The translations under genes were made by a program, and so were the position numbers. Below, piece after piece: positions 1 through 7,500 of a DNA stretch of 33,692 bases. The notes beneath the pieces are model-generated. The model searched no databases and had not been told where the DNA came from. It saw only the letters and a program-made list of their open reading frames with translations. How positions within the stretch are numbered: position 1 is the first letter of the stretch; each line of letters begins with the position of its first letter. Origin of the DNA: Acidobacteria bacterium OLB17 (lineage in GTDB: Bacteria; Acidobacteriota; Blastocatellia; Pyrinomonadales; Pyrinomonadaceae); assembly GCA_001567505.1 (NCBI GenBank), contig LLEU01000022.1, positions 1 through 33,692 of the forward strand, written 5' to 3'.

Positions 1-115
1 GGCGGCTTGCCGCCGACAATAGCTCCGCAGGAGCGGCATATTTGTAGCACAGGATGCCGAAACCAAATCACCGGAGCGTGTGAAACACGCGACAGACCGC
101 CGCCGCAGGCGATGG
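1..115. repeat. REP-like intergenic repeat made of short hairpins
   Basis: Four short perfect inverted repeats follow each other: GGCGGC/GCCGCC (1-14, loop TT), GCTCC/GGAGC (22-34, loop GCA), GCGTGT/ACACGC (76-90, loop GAA) and CGCC/GGCG (101-111, loop GCA). The second is followed by GCATATTTGTAGCAC (36-50). A small hairpin plus an A/T-rich 'ATATTTGTAG' tail resembles a dispersed intergenic repeat I know from several phyla, often near genes in many copies per genome. Only one copy is in this window, so the family assignment is from memory. The left end may continue outside the window. Confidence 0.5.
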
Positions 116-376
116 GCATTTTTGTGCGGACTGTGTCGTTTTGTGCGGATCGTGCGTTTTGTGCTTCAAGCGGAGGCCGAGGCCGGATATTATTACAAAG
201 CCTTGGTCTTTGAAAACTCTTGAATTGCCGCTTTTGCTAGTGGAGAACGCGTTGGGAAGCAATTTCCGCGATTTTTGTTCCACCCTGTTCCACTTGTTCC
301 ACCACACGCGGAATGGAACAAACATCAGGCCCCGAGCTCAAATCCGCAAAGCCGCCTCCGCAGTCGAGGCCGAGCC
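116..376. other. Intergenic stretch with a TGTTCCAC direct-repeat array
   Basis: I see no gene here. TGTTCCAC occurs three times in direct orientation (276-283, 286-293, 295-302), about one helical turn apart, with an inverted TGGAACA at 314-320. A second short motif, TTTTGTGCGGA, is repeated near 118-150. The inverted repeat GAGGC-CGA-GCCTC (366-378) overlaps the serA stop but has no T tract, so it is not a convincing terminator. Confidence 0.4.
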
Positions 377-1612
377 TCAATACACCATCCTCGCTTTGAC
401 CGTTCCGGGAACGTCCTTGAGCAATGCGAACGCTTCCTTCGAGAGCTCGGATTCGACATCGAGGATGACGTATCCGATCGTATCGTTCGTCTTTAGATAC
501 TGGCCGAGGATGTTGATGCCGTGGCCTGAAAGGCGAGAGTTTATCTCGCCGAGCACGCCCGGAACATTTCGGTGTATGTGGAGAATGCGGTGCGTTTCGG
601 CCTGCGGCGGCAGGTTTACGGGCGGGACGGTGTGCGAGCCTTCGCTCGTGCCGAATTCGAGATAGTTGCGAAGCTTCGCCGTAACATCCATGCCGATATT
701 CGCCTGCGCCTCTTCCGTGCTGCCGCCGATGTGCGGCGTCAGGATCACGTTCGGCAGGTTTTGAAGGACGCTTTCGAACTTGTCACCGCTCTTTTCCGGT
801 TCCTCGGGGAAAACATCGACGGCCGCACCCGCAAGTTTACCGCTCACAAGCGCGTCGCGGACGGCCTCAAGATCGACGACATCGCCGCGGCTGTAATTCA
901 AAAGCAGTGAGCCCTGGCGCATCGCGTCGATCGCCGAACGATCGATCATATTGCGTGTCGTCGCGTCCGACGGAACGTGCAGCGTGACGATATCTGAAGC
1001 TTTCAGCAGTTCCTTTACATCGCGGATCTGCTTAGCGTTCCCGAGCGGCAATTTCGTCGCCGCATCGAAATAGAGCACCTGCATTCCCAACGCTTCGGCC
1101 ATTGCCGAGACCTGCGAACCGATGTTCCCGTAGCCGATTATCCCAAGCGTTTTGCCGCGAAGCTCGAAACTTCCCTTCGCGTCTTTGAGCCACTCGCCGC
1201 GATGCGCCGCCGCGTTCTTGTCCGGAATTTTGCGTATCAGCATCACGCACAAGCCGATCACCAACTCCGCCACCGAACGCGTGTTCGAATAAGGAGCGTT
1301 AAAAACCGCGACGCCTTTTTCGGTCGCCGATGCAAGATCGATCTGGTTGACGCCGATGCAGAACGCACCGATCGCAAGCAGCTTATCCGCAGCCTCGATC
1401 ACGTTCTTCGTGACGTGCGTCTTCGACCTGATCCCAAGCAGATGAACGCCCTTCACCGCTTCGATCAACTCGGCCTCGCTCAACGCCCCGCCGACCTTCC
1501 TTACGTCGGCATATCCGCTCGCACGCAGTTCATCGACCGCCGCATCGGAGATATTCTCAAGCAGCAGGATCTTGATCTTATTTCTTGGGTATGAAGTTAG
1601 ATCGGAAGGCAT
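377..1612 (-). CDS. serA: D-3-phosphoglycerate dehydrogenase
   Basis: This is the first enzyme of serine synthesis, oxidising 3-phosphoglycerate to 3-phosphohydroxypyruvate with NAD, in the cytoplasm. The 411-residue product matches the length and order of the short E. coli-type enzyme (410 residues). The N-terminal substrate domain has FCIGVNQID and NTRSVAELV. The Rossmann domain has the NAD loop GIIGYGNIG, then NYSRGDVVD and the catalytic LTPHIGGST. A C-terminal ACT domain (about 335-411) starts at HRILHIHRNVPGVL and normally binds serine for feedback inhibition. ATG 1612 is chosen because the protein then begins like E. coli SerA; an upstream extension to 1687 shows no family similarity. 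The gene stands alone. Confidence 0.95.
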   Translation of the reverse strand: MPSDLTSYPRNKIKILLLENISDAAVDELRASGYADVRKVGGALSEAELIEAVKGVHLLGIRSKTHVTKNVIEAADKLLAIGAFCIGVNQIDLASATEKGVAVFNAPYSNTRSVAELVIGLCVMLIRKIPDKNAAAHRGEWLKDAKGSFELRGKTLGIIGYGNIGSQVSAMAEALGMQVLYFDAATKLPLGNAKQIRDVKELLKASDIVTLHVPSDATTRNMIDRSAIDAMRQGSLLLNYSRGDVVDLEAVRDALVSGKLAGAAVDVFPEEPEKSGDKFESVLQNLPNVILTPHIGGSTEEAQANIGMDVTAKLRNYLEFGTSEGSHTVPPVNLPPQAETHRILHIHRNVPGVLGEINSRLSGHGINILGQYLKTNDTIGYVILDVESELSKEAFALLKDVPGTVKARMVY

Positions 1613-1706
1613 ATTATAGGTTGCTAAAATGACTTTAAGACATTTTTTCCTTGCCCGTTTATGTAACCCCAGCGATCGGTGTTGCATACGGATAGGTTCG
1701 CCCCGC

Positions 1707-1743
1707 TACATATGTATCGTCAGGTCGTGGACGCTTCGGCGGC
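1707..1743. repeat. Left direct repeat: degenerate copy of the lpdA 3' end
   Basis: These 37 bases match 2427-2464, the last twelve codons and part of the stop of lpdA, in the same orientation, with one C missing in the CC of GCCTTCGG. The match ends abruptly on both sides. Together the two copies bracket the toxin-antitoxin pair. Confidence 0.85.
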
Positions 1744-1750
1744 GTCTTAC

Positions 1751-2026
1751 TTATGCGATCTCAAGGTGAATTTCTTTACCCAAAGCCTCGGCGTATTTGC
1801 GAAGTGTTGAAAGTCGAATGTCTTCGGAGTGGTTTTCTATACGCGAGATCGCCGATTTGTTGGTCCGAAGTTTTTGAGCAACCTGTTCCTGTGTGATACC
1901 GGAACTCTCACGCGCTTGGCGCAAAACAACGCCGATCTTGAAGTCTTCAAAACCTTTGTCGTAATCCTTTGCGAAGGCCTTATCCGTCCGCTTTCTTTTT
2001 GCAATATATTTTTTCAGATCACTCAT
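1751..2026 (-). CDS. XRE-family antitoxin (HigA-like)
   Basis: This 91-residue protein carries a Cro/C1-type helix-turn-helix at about residues 32-75, with [22 protein letters not shown] as the turn and recognition helix region, here seen as ITQEQVAQ and SAISRIEN. A lysine-rich N-terminal arm precedes it. It is the second gene of a toxin-first pair: its ATG overlaps the last four bases of the toxin gene, so translation is probably coupled. By family it should neutralise the upstream toxin and repress the pair by binding the palindrome just before the toxin start. The sequence is more AT-rich than its neighbours and lies between duplicated lpdA 3' ends, which suggests acquisition. Confidence 0.9.
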   Translation of the reverse strand: MSDLKKYIAKRKRTDKAFAKDYDKGFEDFKIGVVLRQARESSGITQEQVAQKLRTNKSAISRIENHSEDIRLSTLRKYAEALGKEIHLEIA

Positions 2027-2376
2027 TTGCTCTTACCTCTGTTTAGATGATCTATCTTTCGCTGTTCCGCCAACTCTATCTCCGATGGAGGGGTCTTTTG
2101 AGACTTTTTCACGAAACCATTGGTCAACACAACCAAATTTCCTTTGTCCATAAAGCCAAGTAAGCGGAATGAGTCGCTGCCGAAATCAATTCTGACTTCC
2201 CAAATGCCGTCCGTTCCGTCAAGTTTCTTGAAGTACTGGATCGGCACCATCTTAAGCGTCTCTACCAGTTGCAGCACCCAAGTTACCTTTTTCGCATGTT
2301 TTGCAGACAGCGAATCGAGAAAATCTTCAACCGGACGATCGCCGCTTGCCGTCTTGTAGAAGATGATTTCTCGCAA
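2023..2376 (-). CDS. RelE/HigB-type toxin (phage Gp49-like family)
   Basis: This 117-residue basic protein opens with [22 protein letters not shown] and continues with [27 protein letters not shown] and [16 protein letters not shown], here recognised by the pieces IWEVRI, FRLLGF and LTNGFVKKS. That is the usual pattern of the Gp49/HigB group of RelE-fold toxins, ribosome-dependent mRNA interferases. The start is TTG at 2376, since it gives the family's usual N-terminus and no ATG is available upstream. No clear ribosome-binding site precedes it, so expression may be low. It is the first gene of the pair and overlaps the antitoxin by four bases (ATGA). Confidence 0.88.
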   Translation of the reverse strand: MREIIFYKTASGDRPVEDFLDSLSAKHAKKVTWVLQLVETLKMVPIQYFKKLDGTDGIWEVRIDFGSDSFRLLGFMDKGNLVVLTNGFVKKSQKTPPSEIELAEQRKIDHLNRGKSK

Positions 2377-2378
2377 AA

Positions 2379-2401
2379 TTAGGTTAACCTAAATGTTAAC
2401 A
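2379..2401. promoter_or_regulatory. Palindromic operator in front of the toxin-antitoxin pair
   Basis: TTAGGTTAACCTAA (2379-2392) is a perfect 14-bp palindrome starting two bases upstream of the TTG start. A second palindrome, TGTTAACA (2394-2401), has its centre 12 bp away. Both share the core GTTAAC. Two such boxes are what an autoregulating XRE antitoxin dimer would bind; the binding is inferred. Confidence 0.65.
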
Positions 2402-2425
2402 ATGTTCAATGGTGATGTGCCGCAA

Positions 2426-3835
2426 TTACATATGTATCGTCAGGTCGTGGACGCCTTCGGCGGCTTCCATAATGGCCTCGCTGACGGTCGGGTGCGCGTG
2501 GATGACGCGGCCGAGTTCGTCGGCGGTAGTCTCAAGGGCCATGGCGACACAGGCTTCGGCGAGGAGCTCGGTCGCGTGCGGGCCGATGATGTGGACGCCG
2601 AGCACCTCATCGTATTTCTTCTCAGCGACGATCTTAACGAAGCCGTCGGTCTCGCCGAGGATGCGGGCCTTGCCTGAAGCTGAGAACGGGAACTTGCCGA
2701 CCTTCACGTCATAACCGGCCTCTTTCGCTTTTGCTTCGGTGAGGCCGACGCTTGCGACCTCGGGGTCGCAGTAGGTGCAGTTCGGGACGAGATTGTGCCT
2801 TATCGGCTCGACCTTCTTGCCCGCGATCTTTTCGACGACGAGAATGCCTTCTTTCGACGCAAGGTGGGCGAGCTGTGCGGTCGGGATCACGTCGCCGATC
2901 GCATAGATGCCGGGCTCGGCCGTCTCGCAGTATTCATTGACCTCGACCGTGCCTTTCGGCGAGACCTTCACCTTCGTTTTTTCCAGGCCGAGGCCCTCAA
3001 GATACGGCATACGGCCGACCGCAACGAGCAGCATTTCGGCTTCGAACGAGACGTCTTCGCCTTTTGCGTTCTTGCCCGACGCCTTTACGCCTTTCTTGTC
3101 TTTTACGAGCTTGTCGAGCTTTACGCCCGTCTCGCATTTGATACCCTGCTTTTTGAATGCACGCTGCAGCTCCTTCGACACGTCGGCGTCTTCGATCGGA
3201 ACGATGCGATCCATCAATTCCACGACCGTTGTCTCGCAGCCAAAACGATGATAGACGCTCGCAAATTCAACTCCCACGGCGCCCGAACCCATAACGATCA
3301 TCGATTTCGGCACGCGGTCGAGCTCGAGGATCTGGTCGGAATTTACGACCTGTTTGCCGTCCGTCTCAAAGCCGGGGATCGGCCGAACGACCGAGCCTGT
3401 GGCGATGATGATGTTCTTGGCATCGAGGGTCTCTTTCTTGCCGTCGGCAAGATCGACCTCGACCCGCCCTTTGCCGGCGATGCGGCCGAAGCCGTTGAAA
3501 ACGCTGACCTTATTCTTCTTCATCAAATAGGTCACGCCGGCCGAGTTCTTCGCGACGATGTCGGATTTGTATTTCTGAACGCCCTGCCAATCGTAGGAAA
3601 CGTCTTTCACCTTCAATCCGAAATTCTCAAAATGCGACGCCTTGTCATAGAGATGCGCCGCATTCAGCAACGCTTTGGTCGGGATGCAGCCGCGAAGCCC
3701 GCAGGTGCCGCCAAGGCGCGCGTCCTTTTCCTTTTCGACGATCGCCGTTCTCAAACCCAATTGCCCCGCTCGAACCGCCGCAACATATCCGCCCGGCCCC
3801 GATCCGATGATAACTACGTCAAATTGTTCCGCCAC
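2426..3835 (-). CDS. lpdA: Dihydrolipoyl dehydrogenase (E3)
   Basis: This FAD flavoenzyme reoxidises dihydrolipoamide of 2-oxoacid dehydrogenase complexes and the glycine cleavage system, passing electrons to NAD. The 469-residue product shows the FAD motif IIGSGPGGYVAA, the redox-active disulfide GGTCGLRGCIPTKAL, the NAD-binding GSGAVGVEFASV, the second FAD motif YAIGDV, and the C-terminal HAHPTVSEAIMEA with the catalytic His. The start is GTG 3835 (VAEQFDVVIIG), with GAGGA about nine bases upstream; a longer reading to 3994 has no family similarity. No E1/E2 genes are nearby. Its last twelve codons are duplicated beyond the toxin-antitoxin pair. Confidence 0.95.
   Translation of the reverse strand: MAEQFDVVIIGSGPGGYVAAVRAGQLGLRTAIVEKEKDARLGGTCGLRGCIPTKALLNAAHLYDKASHFENFGLKVKDVSYDWQGVQKYKSDIVAKNSAGVTYLMKKNKVSVFNGFGRIAGKGRVEVDLADGKKETLDAKNIIIATGSVVRPIPGFETDGKQVVNSDQILELDRVPKSMIVMGSGAVGVEFASVYHRFGCETTVVELMDRIVPIEDADVSKELQRAFKKQGIKCETGVKLDKLVKDKKGVKASGKNAKGEDVSFEAEMLLVAVGRMPYLEGLGLEKTKVKVSPKGTVEVNEYCETAEPGIYAIGDVIPTAQLAHLASKEGILVVEKIAGKKVEPIRHNLVPNCTYCDPEVASVGLTEAKAKEAGYDVKVGKFPFSASGKARILGETDGFVKIVAEKKYDEVLGVHIIGPHATELLAEACVAMALETTADELGRVIHAHPTVSEAIMEAAEGVHDLTIHM
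2427..2464. repeat. Right direct repeat: functional 3' end of lpdA
   Basis: This 38-base segment is the intact copy, coding the C-terminal AAEGVHDLTIHM of lpdA plus two bases of the stop. The partner copy is at 1707-1743. The 683 bases between the two copies hold the toxin-antitoxin pair and nothing else. Confidence 0.85.
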
Positions 3836-4044
3836 TAGAATATTCCTCGTTAGTTTTGCTGTTATGAACCCAAACACAACATTATAAAGGGCAACGGGCA
3901 AACAGGCTAGTTGGCTCCATGCACCTTTCGGGAATGCACCTTGCCGCCGGCCTTCGCTCGCTCGGCCGAACAGCCAGGGCCACGCCCGAACCACGAATAT
4001 TCTTCGCTTCGCGATACTGCCGTTTCGGCGTAAGATGACTCAAT

Positions 4045-4755
4045 ATGGAACATTCGAGCGAAATTGACAGCGCCGCAGCGGCCGCTGATGCGAAGGCCGC
4101 GGCACGCGAGCGTGTGCAGGCGATACAGGCCGAGTTCGCGAAAAAAGGCGACGCTCTCGGCTGGTTCGAGGCCCTTTACAGCGAAGCTGGCGGCGACGTT
4201 TCGACGATCCCGTGGGCCGATCTCGAACCGAACCCATATTTTAAGCGTTGGGCCGATTCCATCGGGCTGAAGGGCGACGGCCGCAGTGCGCTGGTCGTCG
4301 GCTGCGGCCTCGGCGATGACGCGAACTTTCTCGCCGATCTCGGTTTCAAAGTGACGGCGTTCGACCTTTCGCCTGCGGCGATCGCGTGGGCAAAGAAACT
4401 CTATCCGCGGAGCGAGATAACTTTCGAGACGGCCAACCTCTTCGAGCCGTTCCGCGGATGGCTCGGCGCGTTCGATTTCGTCCTTGAGATCTACACGATC
4501 CAACCGCTCCCGCTCGAATGGCGTGAGAAGGTGATAGATTCGATCGCGCGGTTCGTCGCCGAGAAGGGCGAGCTTGTGGTCGTAACACGCGGCCGCGAAG
4601 ACGACGAGGCGGTGAATGCCGTGCCGTGGCCGCTCTCTCGAAAAGATCTCTCGCGGTTCGAGGCGAACGGCCTGACCGAGGTCGAACACATCATCTATCC
4701 GCCCGAGGAAGAGGGCGAACCCGACCGCTGGCTCGTCCGATACACGCGCGGCTAG
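4045..4755 (+). CDS. TPMT-like class I SAM-dependent methyltransferase
   Basis: The 236-residue protein has the SAM-binding motif I as ALVVGCGLGDDANFLA (about residues 92-107), then VTAFDLSPAAIAWA for the acidic ribose-binding strand, and FDFVLEIYTIQPLP for motif IV. NPYFKRWAD upstream of motif I and the LEWREKVIDSIARF helix resemble the thiopurine S-methyltransferase branch, whose bacterial members methylate small thiols, selenium or tellurium compounds, or unknown substrates. The substrate cannot be read here. The gene meets the convergent ArsR gene exactly stop to stop (TAGCTA), without a terminator. Its neighbour is a sulfur-handling operon, so a thiol substrate is possible, but that is only context. 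Confidence 0.85.
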   Translation: MEHSSEIDSAAAAADAKAAARERVQAIQAEFAKKGDALGWFEALYSEAGGDVSTIPWADLEPNPYFKRWADSIGLKGDGRSALVVGCGLGDDANFLADLGFKVTAFDLSPAAIAWAKKLYPRSEITFETANLFEPFRGWLGAFDFVLEIYTIQPLPLEWREKVIDSIARFVAEKGELVVVTRGREDDEAVNAVPWPLSRKDLSRFEANGLTEVEHIIYPPEEEGEPDRWLVRYTRG

Positions 4756-5085
4756 CTAGGCAAAGATCGCGGCCTGCTCTTTGAATTTGTGTTTGAGGCT
4801 GTCGCAGACGACGTCGCAAAGTTTGAAGACCGTTTCATCGGCAATGCGGTAAAAGACGCTGCTGCCGGATCGCCGCCGAGCGACGAGATCCGCGTCCTGG
4901 AGCACGCGCAGATGCTTGCTGACGTTAGGCTGTGTCGACGCGACCTTTTCCGTCAGGTCGTTGACGCTCGTTTCGCCGTGCCGCAGCACCTGCAGGATCT
5001 CGAGCCTCATCGGTTCGGAAAGCACCTTGAAACGCGAAGCGGCGAGCGCCAGCGCTTCCGGGGACATTTGTTTATATTTGGCCAT
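4756..5085 (-). CDS. ArsR/SmtB-family repressor of the sulfur operon
   Basis: A 109-residue winged-helix protein: FKVLSEPMRLEILQVL (first helices), TQPNVSKHLRVLQDADLV (recognition helix) and VARRRSGSSVFYRIAD (wing). It has a CDVVC pair near the C-terminus, in the expected dimerisation helix, but not the Cys in the ILxLL helix of the BigR/SqrR persulfide sensors. It could therefore sense through the C-terminal pair or by another mode. It is divergent from the rhodanese/dioxygenase operon, and a palindrome sits in that operon's promoter spacer, so it probably represses that operon and itself. ATG 5085 is used; GTG 5088, one codon upstream, is equally possible. Confidence 0.88.
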   Translation of the reverse strand: MAKYKQMSPEALALAASRFKVLSEPMRLEILQVLRHGETSVNDLTEKVASTQPNVSKHLRVLQDADLVARRRSGSSVFYRIADETVFKLCDVVCDSLKHKFKEQAAIFA

Positions 5086-5092
5086 CACACGC

Positions 5093-5139
5093 TTGACAAT
5101 ATAACCACATAGTTATATGCTCATACTTATAGAAAGTAT
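5093..5139 (+). promoter_or_regulatory. Promoter with embedded ArsR-type operator for the sulfur operon
   Basis: TTGACA (5093-5098) and TATGCT (5116-5121) are separated by 17 bp and lie 27 bp before the rhodanese start. The spacer and part of the -10 are covered by ATATAACCACATAGTTATAT (5099-5118), a perfect 7-bp inverted repeat with a 6-bp centre, typical of ArsR/SmtB operators. A second inverted repeat, ATACTT-ATAGA-AAGTAT (5123-5139), follows in the leader. Bound repressor would block RNA polymerase on the plus strand and also cover the region upstream of the repressor's own gene. Confidence 0.7.
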
Positions 5140-5147
5140 ATTCTACT

Positions 5148-5699
5148 ATGATAAAACAAGCAACGGTACAGGAAATAAATTCTTTATTGAACGGCAGCGG
5201 CGAATGCCAGGTGATCGACGTACGCGAATTCTCCGAATTCGACAGCGAACGGGTCGCGGGTGCCAAAGTAATGCCGCTCTCGAATTTCGAGAAACACGCC
5301 GAGGAGATAGACCACACGAAGCCGGTCTTCTTGATGTGCCGCTCCGGGAATCGGGCTGCAAAGGCGGCTGAACGGCTCGCGGCGAAGGGGTTCACGGATA
5401 TACACGTCATAAAGGGCGGTATGCAGGCCTGGGCCGCCGCTGACCTTCCGGTCGTGAACGGCGAATCTAAGACATGGTCGCTCGAGCGGCAAGTACGTTT
5501 CACGGCCGGGCTGCTGATCTTGACGAGCGTGATCCTCGGGTTTACGGTCTCGCAATACTTCTTTGTGGTCTCCGGCCTTTTTGGTGTGGGCCTGACGTTC
5601 GCCGGCGCGACCGATTGGTGCGGGATGGCGATGGTCTTGGCTCGAATGCCCTGGAACAAAGCACGCGGAAATACGTGCTGCAATGCGGAGGTGAGCTAA
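5148..5699 (+). CDS. Membrane-anchored rhodanese (YgaP-like)
   Basis: The 183-residue protein has an N-terminal rhodanese domain (about 1-105) with the catalytic loop CRSGNRA, preceded by VIDVREFSEFD and followed by VIKGGMQAWAAADLPV. Two hydrophobic helices follow (roughly 120-160), in the arrangement of the DUF2892/YgaP transmembrane module, so the rhodanese would sit at the inner face of the membrane. The tail carries further cysteines (DWCGM and NTCCN). The family transfers sulfane sulfur through a cysteine persulfide. It is the first gene of the operon; its stop overlaps the next start (TAATG). Confidence 0.9.
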   Translation: MIKQATVQEINSLLNGSGECQVIDVREFSEFDSERVAGAKVMPLSNFEKHAEEIDHTKPVFLMCRSGNRAAKAAERLAAKGFTDIHVIKGGMQAWAAADLPVVNGESKTWSLERQVRFTAGLLILTSVILGFTVSQYFFVVSGLFGVGLTFAGATDWCGMAMVLARMPWNKARGNTCCNAEVS

Positions 5700-7063
5700 T
5701 GCATTTCAAACAATTCTATCTCGGGTGCCTGTCGCACGCGTCCTATTATCTTGGCTCGAACGGGGAGGCCGTCGTCATTGACCCGCAGCGTGATGTCCAA
5801 CAGTATCTGGACGAGGCCGCCGCGGACGGCGCCGTTATCAAATACGTGATCGAGACACACTCGCACGCCGATTTCGTAAGCGGACACAAAGAGCTTGCGG
5901 CCAGGACGGGAGCCAAGATCGTCTTTGGGCAACGGGCCGAAACGGCCTTCGAGACGCTGAAGGTAAAGGATGGCGACGTGCTCATGGTCGGACATATTCG
6001 CCTGACCATATATGAAACTCCGGGCCACACGCCTGAAAGCATTTGCCTGCTTGCAGAACACGAGGGTGAACCCGATCGTCTCTTTACAGGCGACACGCTT
6101 TTCGTTGGCGACGTCGGGCGGCCCGATCTGGTTGGGTCTAAAGGGTTTACGGCCGAGCAGATGGCCGCGATGCTTTATGATTCGCTTCGCGACAAAGTCC
6201 TCCCGCTCGGCGATGAGACACTTGTGTTCCCTGCGCACGGAGCCGGAAGCCTTTGCGGGCGTTCGCTCTCGAAAGAGACGTTCTCGACGCTTGGCGAACA
6301 GCGGAGATTCAATTATGCGCTCCGCCCGATGGCAAAGGACGAATTCGTCCGCATCGTAACGGCGGACCAGCCGCCCGCACCTGCATATTTTGCCGAGAGT
6401 GCGGCGAGGAATCTCGAGGGAGCCGTTTCCCTTTCGGAGATCGACGCTCCGGAGCCGATAACGGCCCGGGAAGCGGCCGACTTTGACGGTGTTGTACTCG
6501 ATGTCCGCAAAAGTGTGGAGTACGGTGCAGGCCATATCCCGAATTCGATCAACATCGGGCTCGGCGGGCAATTCGCTTCATGGGCCGGGCAGATGGTGCC
6601 CGTCGGCACGCCCATCGCTATCGCGGCCGGCAGCTATGCAGAGGTTGATGAAGCCGTAATGCGGCTTGCGCGTGTTGGGTTTGAGACGGCGTCAAAATAC
6701 GTGATCGTCGGTGAAGGCGGCCCGCTCAGCTCGACGCCACAAGTTTCGGTCAACGAAGCGGCCGACGCTTTGACGGGTGATGGCAATGCTCAGCTCATCG
6801 ACGTTCGTCGTCCGGCGGAGTACGCCGCCGGGCACGCAAAAGGTGCAGTGAACATCCCGCTTGACTCGCTCTCGCGAGAGATCGAGCGCATCGACCCGGA
6901 GCGGCCTGCATACGTCATTTGCCAAAGCGGTTATCGTTCGAGCCTTGCAAGCGGTATCCTTGAGAATGCCGGTGTCAAAGCGATCAGCAACGTCGTCGGA
7001 GGCACGCAAGCCTGGATCGACGCCGGCCTTGAGACCGAGGCTGCGGCGGCGGCTGCTGGTTAA
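5699..7063 (+). CDS. CstB-like persulfide dioxygenase with two rhodanese domains
   Basis: The 454-residue fusion begins with a metallo-beta-lactamase domain of the ETHE1/persulfide dioxygenase type: THSHADFVSGHKE, ETPGHTPES, FTGDTLFVGDVGRPDL and FPAHGAGSLCG carry the His/Asp iron ligands. A first rhodanese domain (about 260-350) lacks the catalytic cysteine, having AAGSYAE at the loop. A second (about 355-445) has CQSGYRSS. This MBL, pseudo-rhodanese, rhodanese order is that of staphylococcal CstB, which oxidises low-molecular-weight persulfide to sulfite and on to thiosulfate. The start is ATG 5699, overlapping the upstream stop, with a strong GGAGGT seven bases before it. A longer in-frame reading from 5474 lies inside the previous gene and is not used. 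Confidence 0.93.
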   Translation: MHFKQFYLGCLSHASYYLGSNGEAVVIDPQRDVQQYLDEAAADGAVIKYVIETHSHADFVSGHKELAARTGAKIVFGQRAETAFETLKVKDGDVLMVGHIRLTIYETPGHTPESICLLAEHEGEPDRLFTGDTLFVGDVGRPDLVGSKGFTAEQMAAMLYDSLRDKVLPLGDETLVFPAHGAGSLCGRSLSKETFSTLGEQRRFNYALRPMAKDEFVRIVTADQPPAPAYFAESAARNLEGAVSLSEIDAPEPITAREAADFDGVVLDVRKSVEYGAGHIPNSINIGLGGQFASWAGQMVPVGTPIAIAAGSYAEVDEAVMRLARVGFETASKYVIVGEGGPLSSTPQVSVNEAADALTGDGNAQLIDVRRPAEYAAGHAKGAVNIPLDSLSREIERIDPERPAYVICQSGYRSSLASGILENAGVKAISNVVGGTQAWIDAGLETEAAAAAAG

Positions 7064-7077
7064 GTGAGGTAGGACGT

Positions 7078-7500
7078 ATGAAGAAGTTTGTGATTTTCGC
7101 GGTATTCGTGCTAGCGCTTGCGGCCTGCAATGAGGCCCGCACGCCGCAGACGCCCGCTGCTTTGAAAGAACCGCCCGTCACGGACATGACCGTTACGGAA
7201 GCTCGGCCAGGCACGGAGGATCAGGGTTCGCAGTTCATTGATGTGCGAACGGCGAAGGAATACGCGGCCGGCCATGCAAAAGGTGCAGTGAATATTCCGC
7301 TCGACACGCTTGAGCAAAGGGCGTCAGAACTCAAGAAGGACGCGCCCGTTTACGTGATCTGCGAGACAGGAAGGCGTTCGCTCGCGGCCGCCGAGATGTT
7401 GAACAAGGAGGGCTTTAAGCGTGTGATCAACATCACGGGCGGCACACGAGCCTGGGCCGACGCGGGCCTCCCGATGGAGGCGCCCGTTGCGGGAGATTAG
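7078..7500 (+). CDS. Rhodanese-domain lipoprotein
   Basis: The 140-residue protein has a lysine-led hydrophobic signal ending in a lipobox, LALAAC, with the Cys near residue 17, so it should be a lipoprotein in the periplasm. The rest is a single rhodanese domain with FIDVRTAKEYAAGHAKGAV, the catalytic loop CETGRRS and NITGGTRAWADAGLP. The segment YAAGHAKGAVNIPLD is identical in the second rhodanese domain of the preceding gene, and the DNA shares a 17-base run, so the two look paralogous. As third gene of the operon it would handle sulfane sulfur outside the inner membrane. Confidence 0.88.
   Translation: MKKFVIFAVFVLALAACNEARTPQTPAALKEPPVTDMTVTEARPGTEDQGSQFIDVRTAKEYAAGHAKGAVNIPLDTLEQRASELKKDAPVYVICETGRRSLAAAEMLNKEGFKRVINITGGTRAWADAGLPMEAPVAGD

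Noticed and set aside
1613..1618. Perfect TATAAT directly in front of the serA ATG
   Set aside because: A -10 at this place would put the transcription start inside the gene, and no -35 fits; most likely chance.
2795..3838. 347-residue plus-strand frame opposite lpdA
   Set aside because: Wholly antisense to the strongly supported lpdA gene, Arg/Asp-rich composition, no family features.
3907..4689. 260-residue minus-strand frame opposite the methyltransferase
   Set aside because: Antisense shadow; the plus strand has clear SAM-binding motifs and sensible codon use.
5696..6571. 291-residue minus-strand frame opposite the CstB-like gene
   Set aside because: Shadow of a gene with full catalytic motifs and a strong ribosome-binding site.
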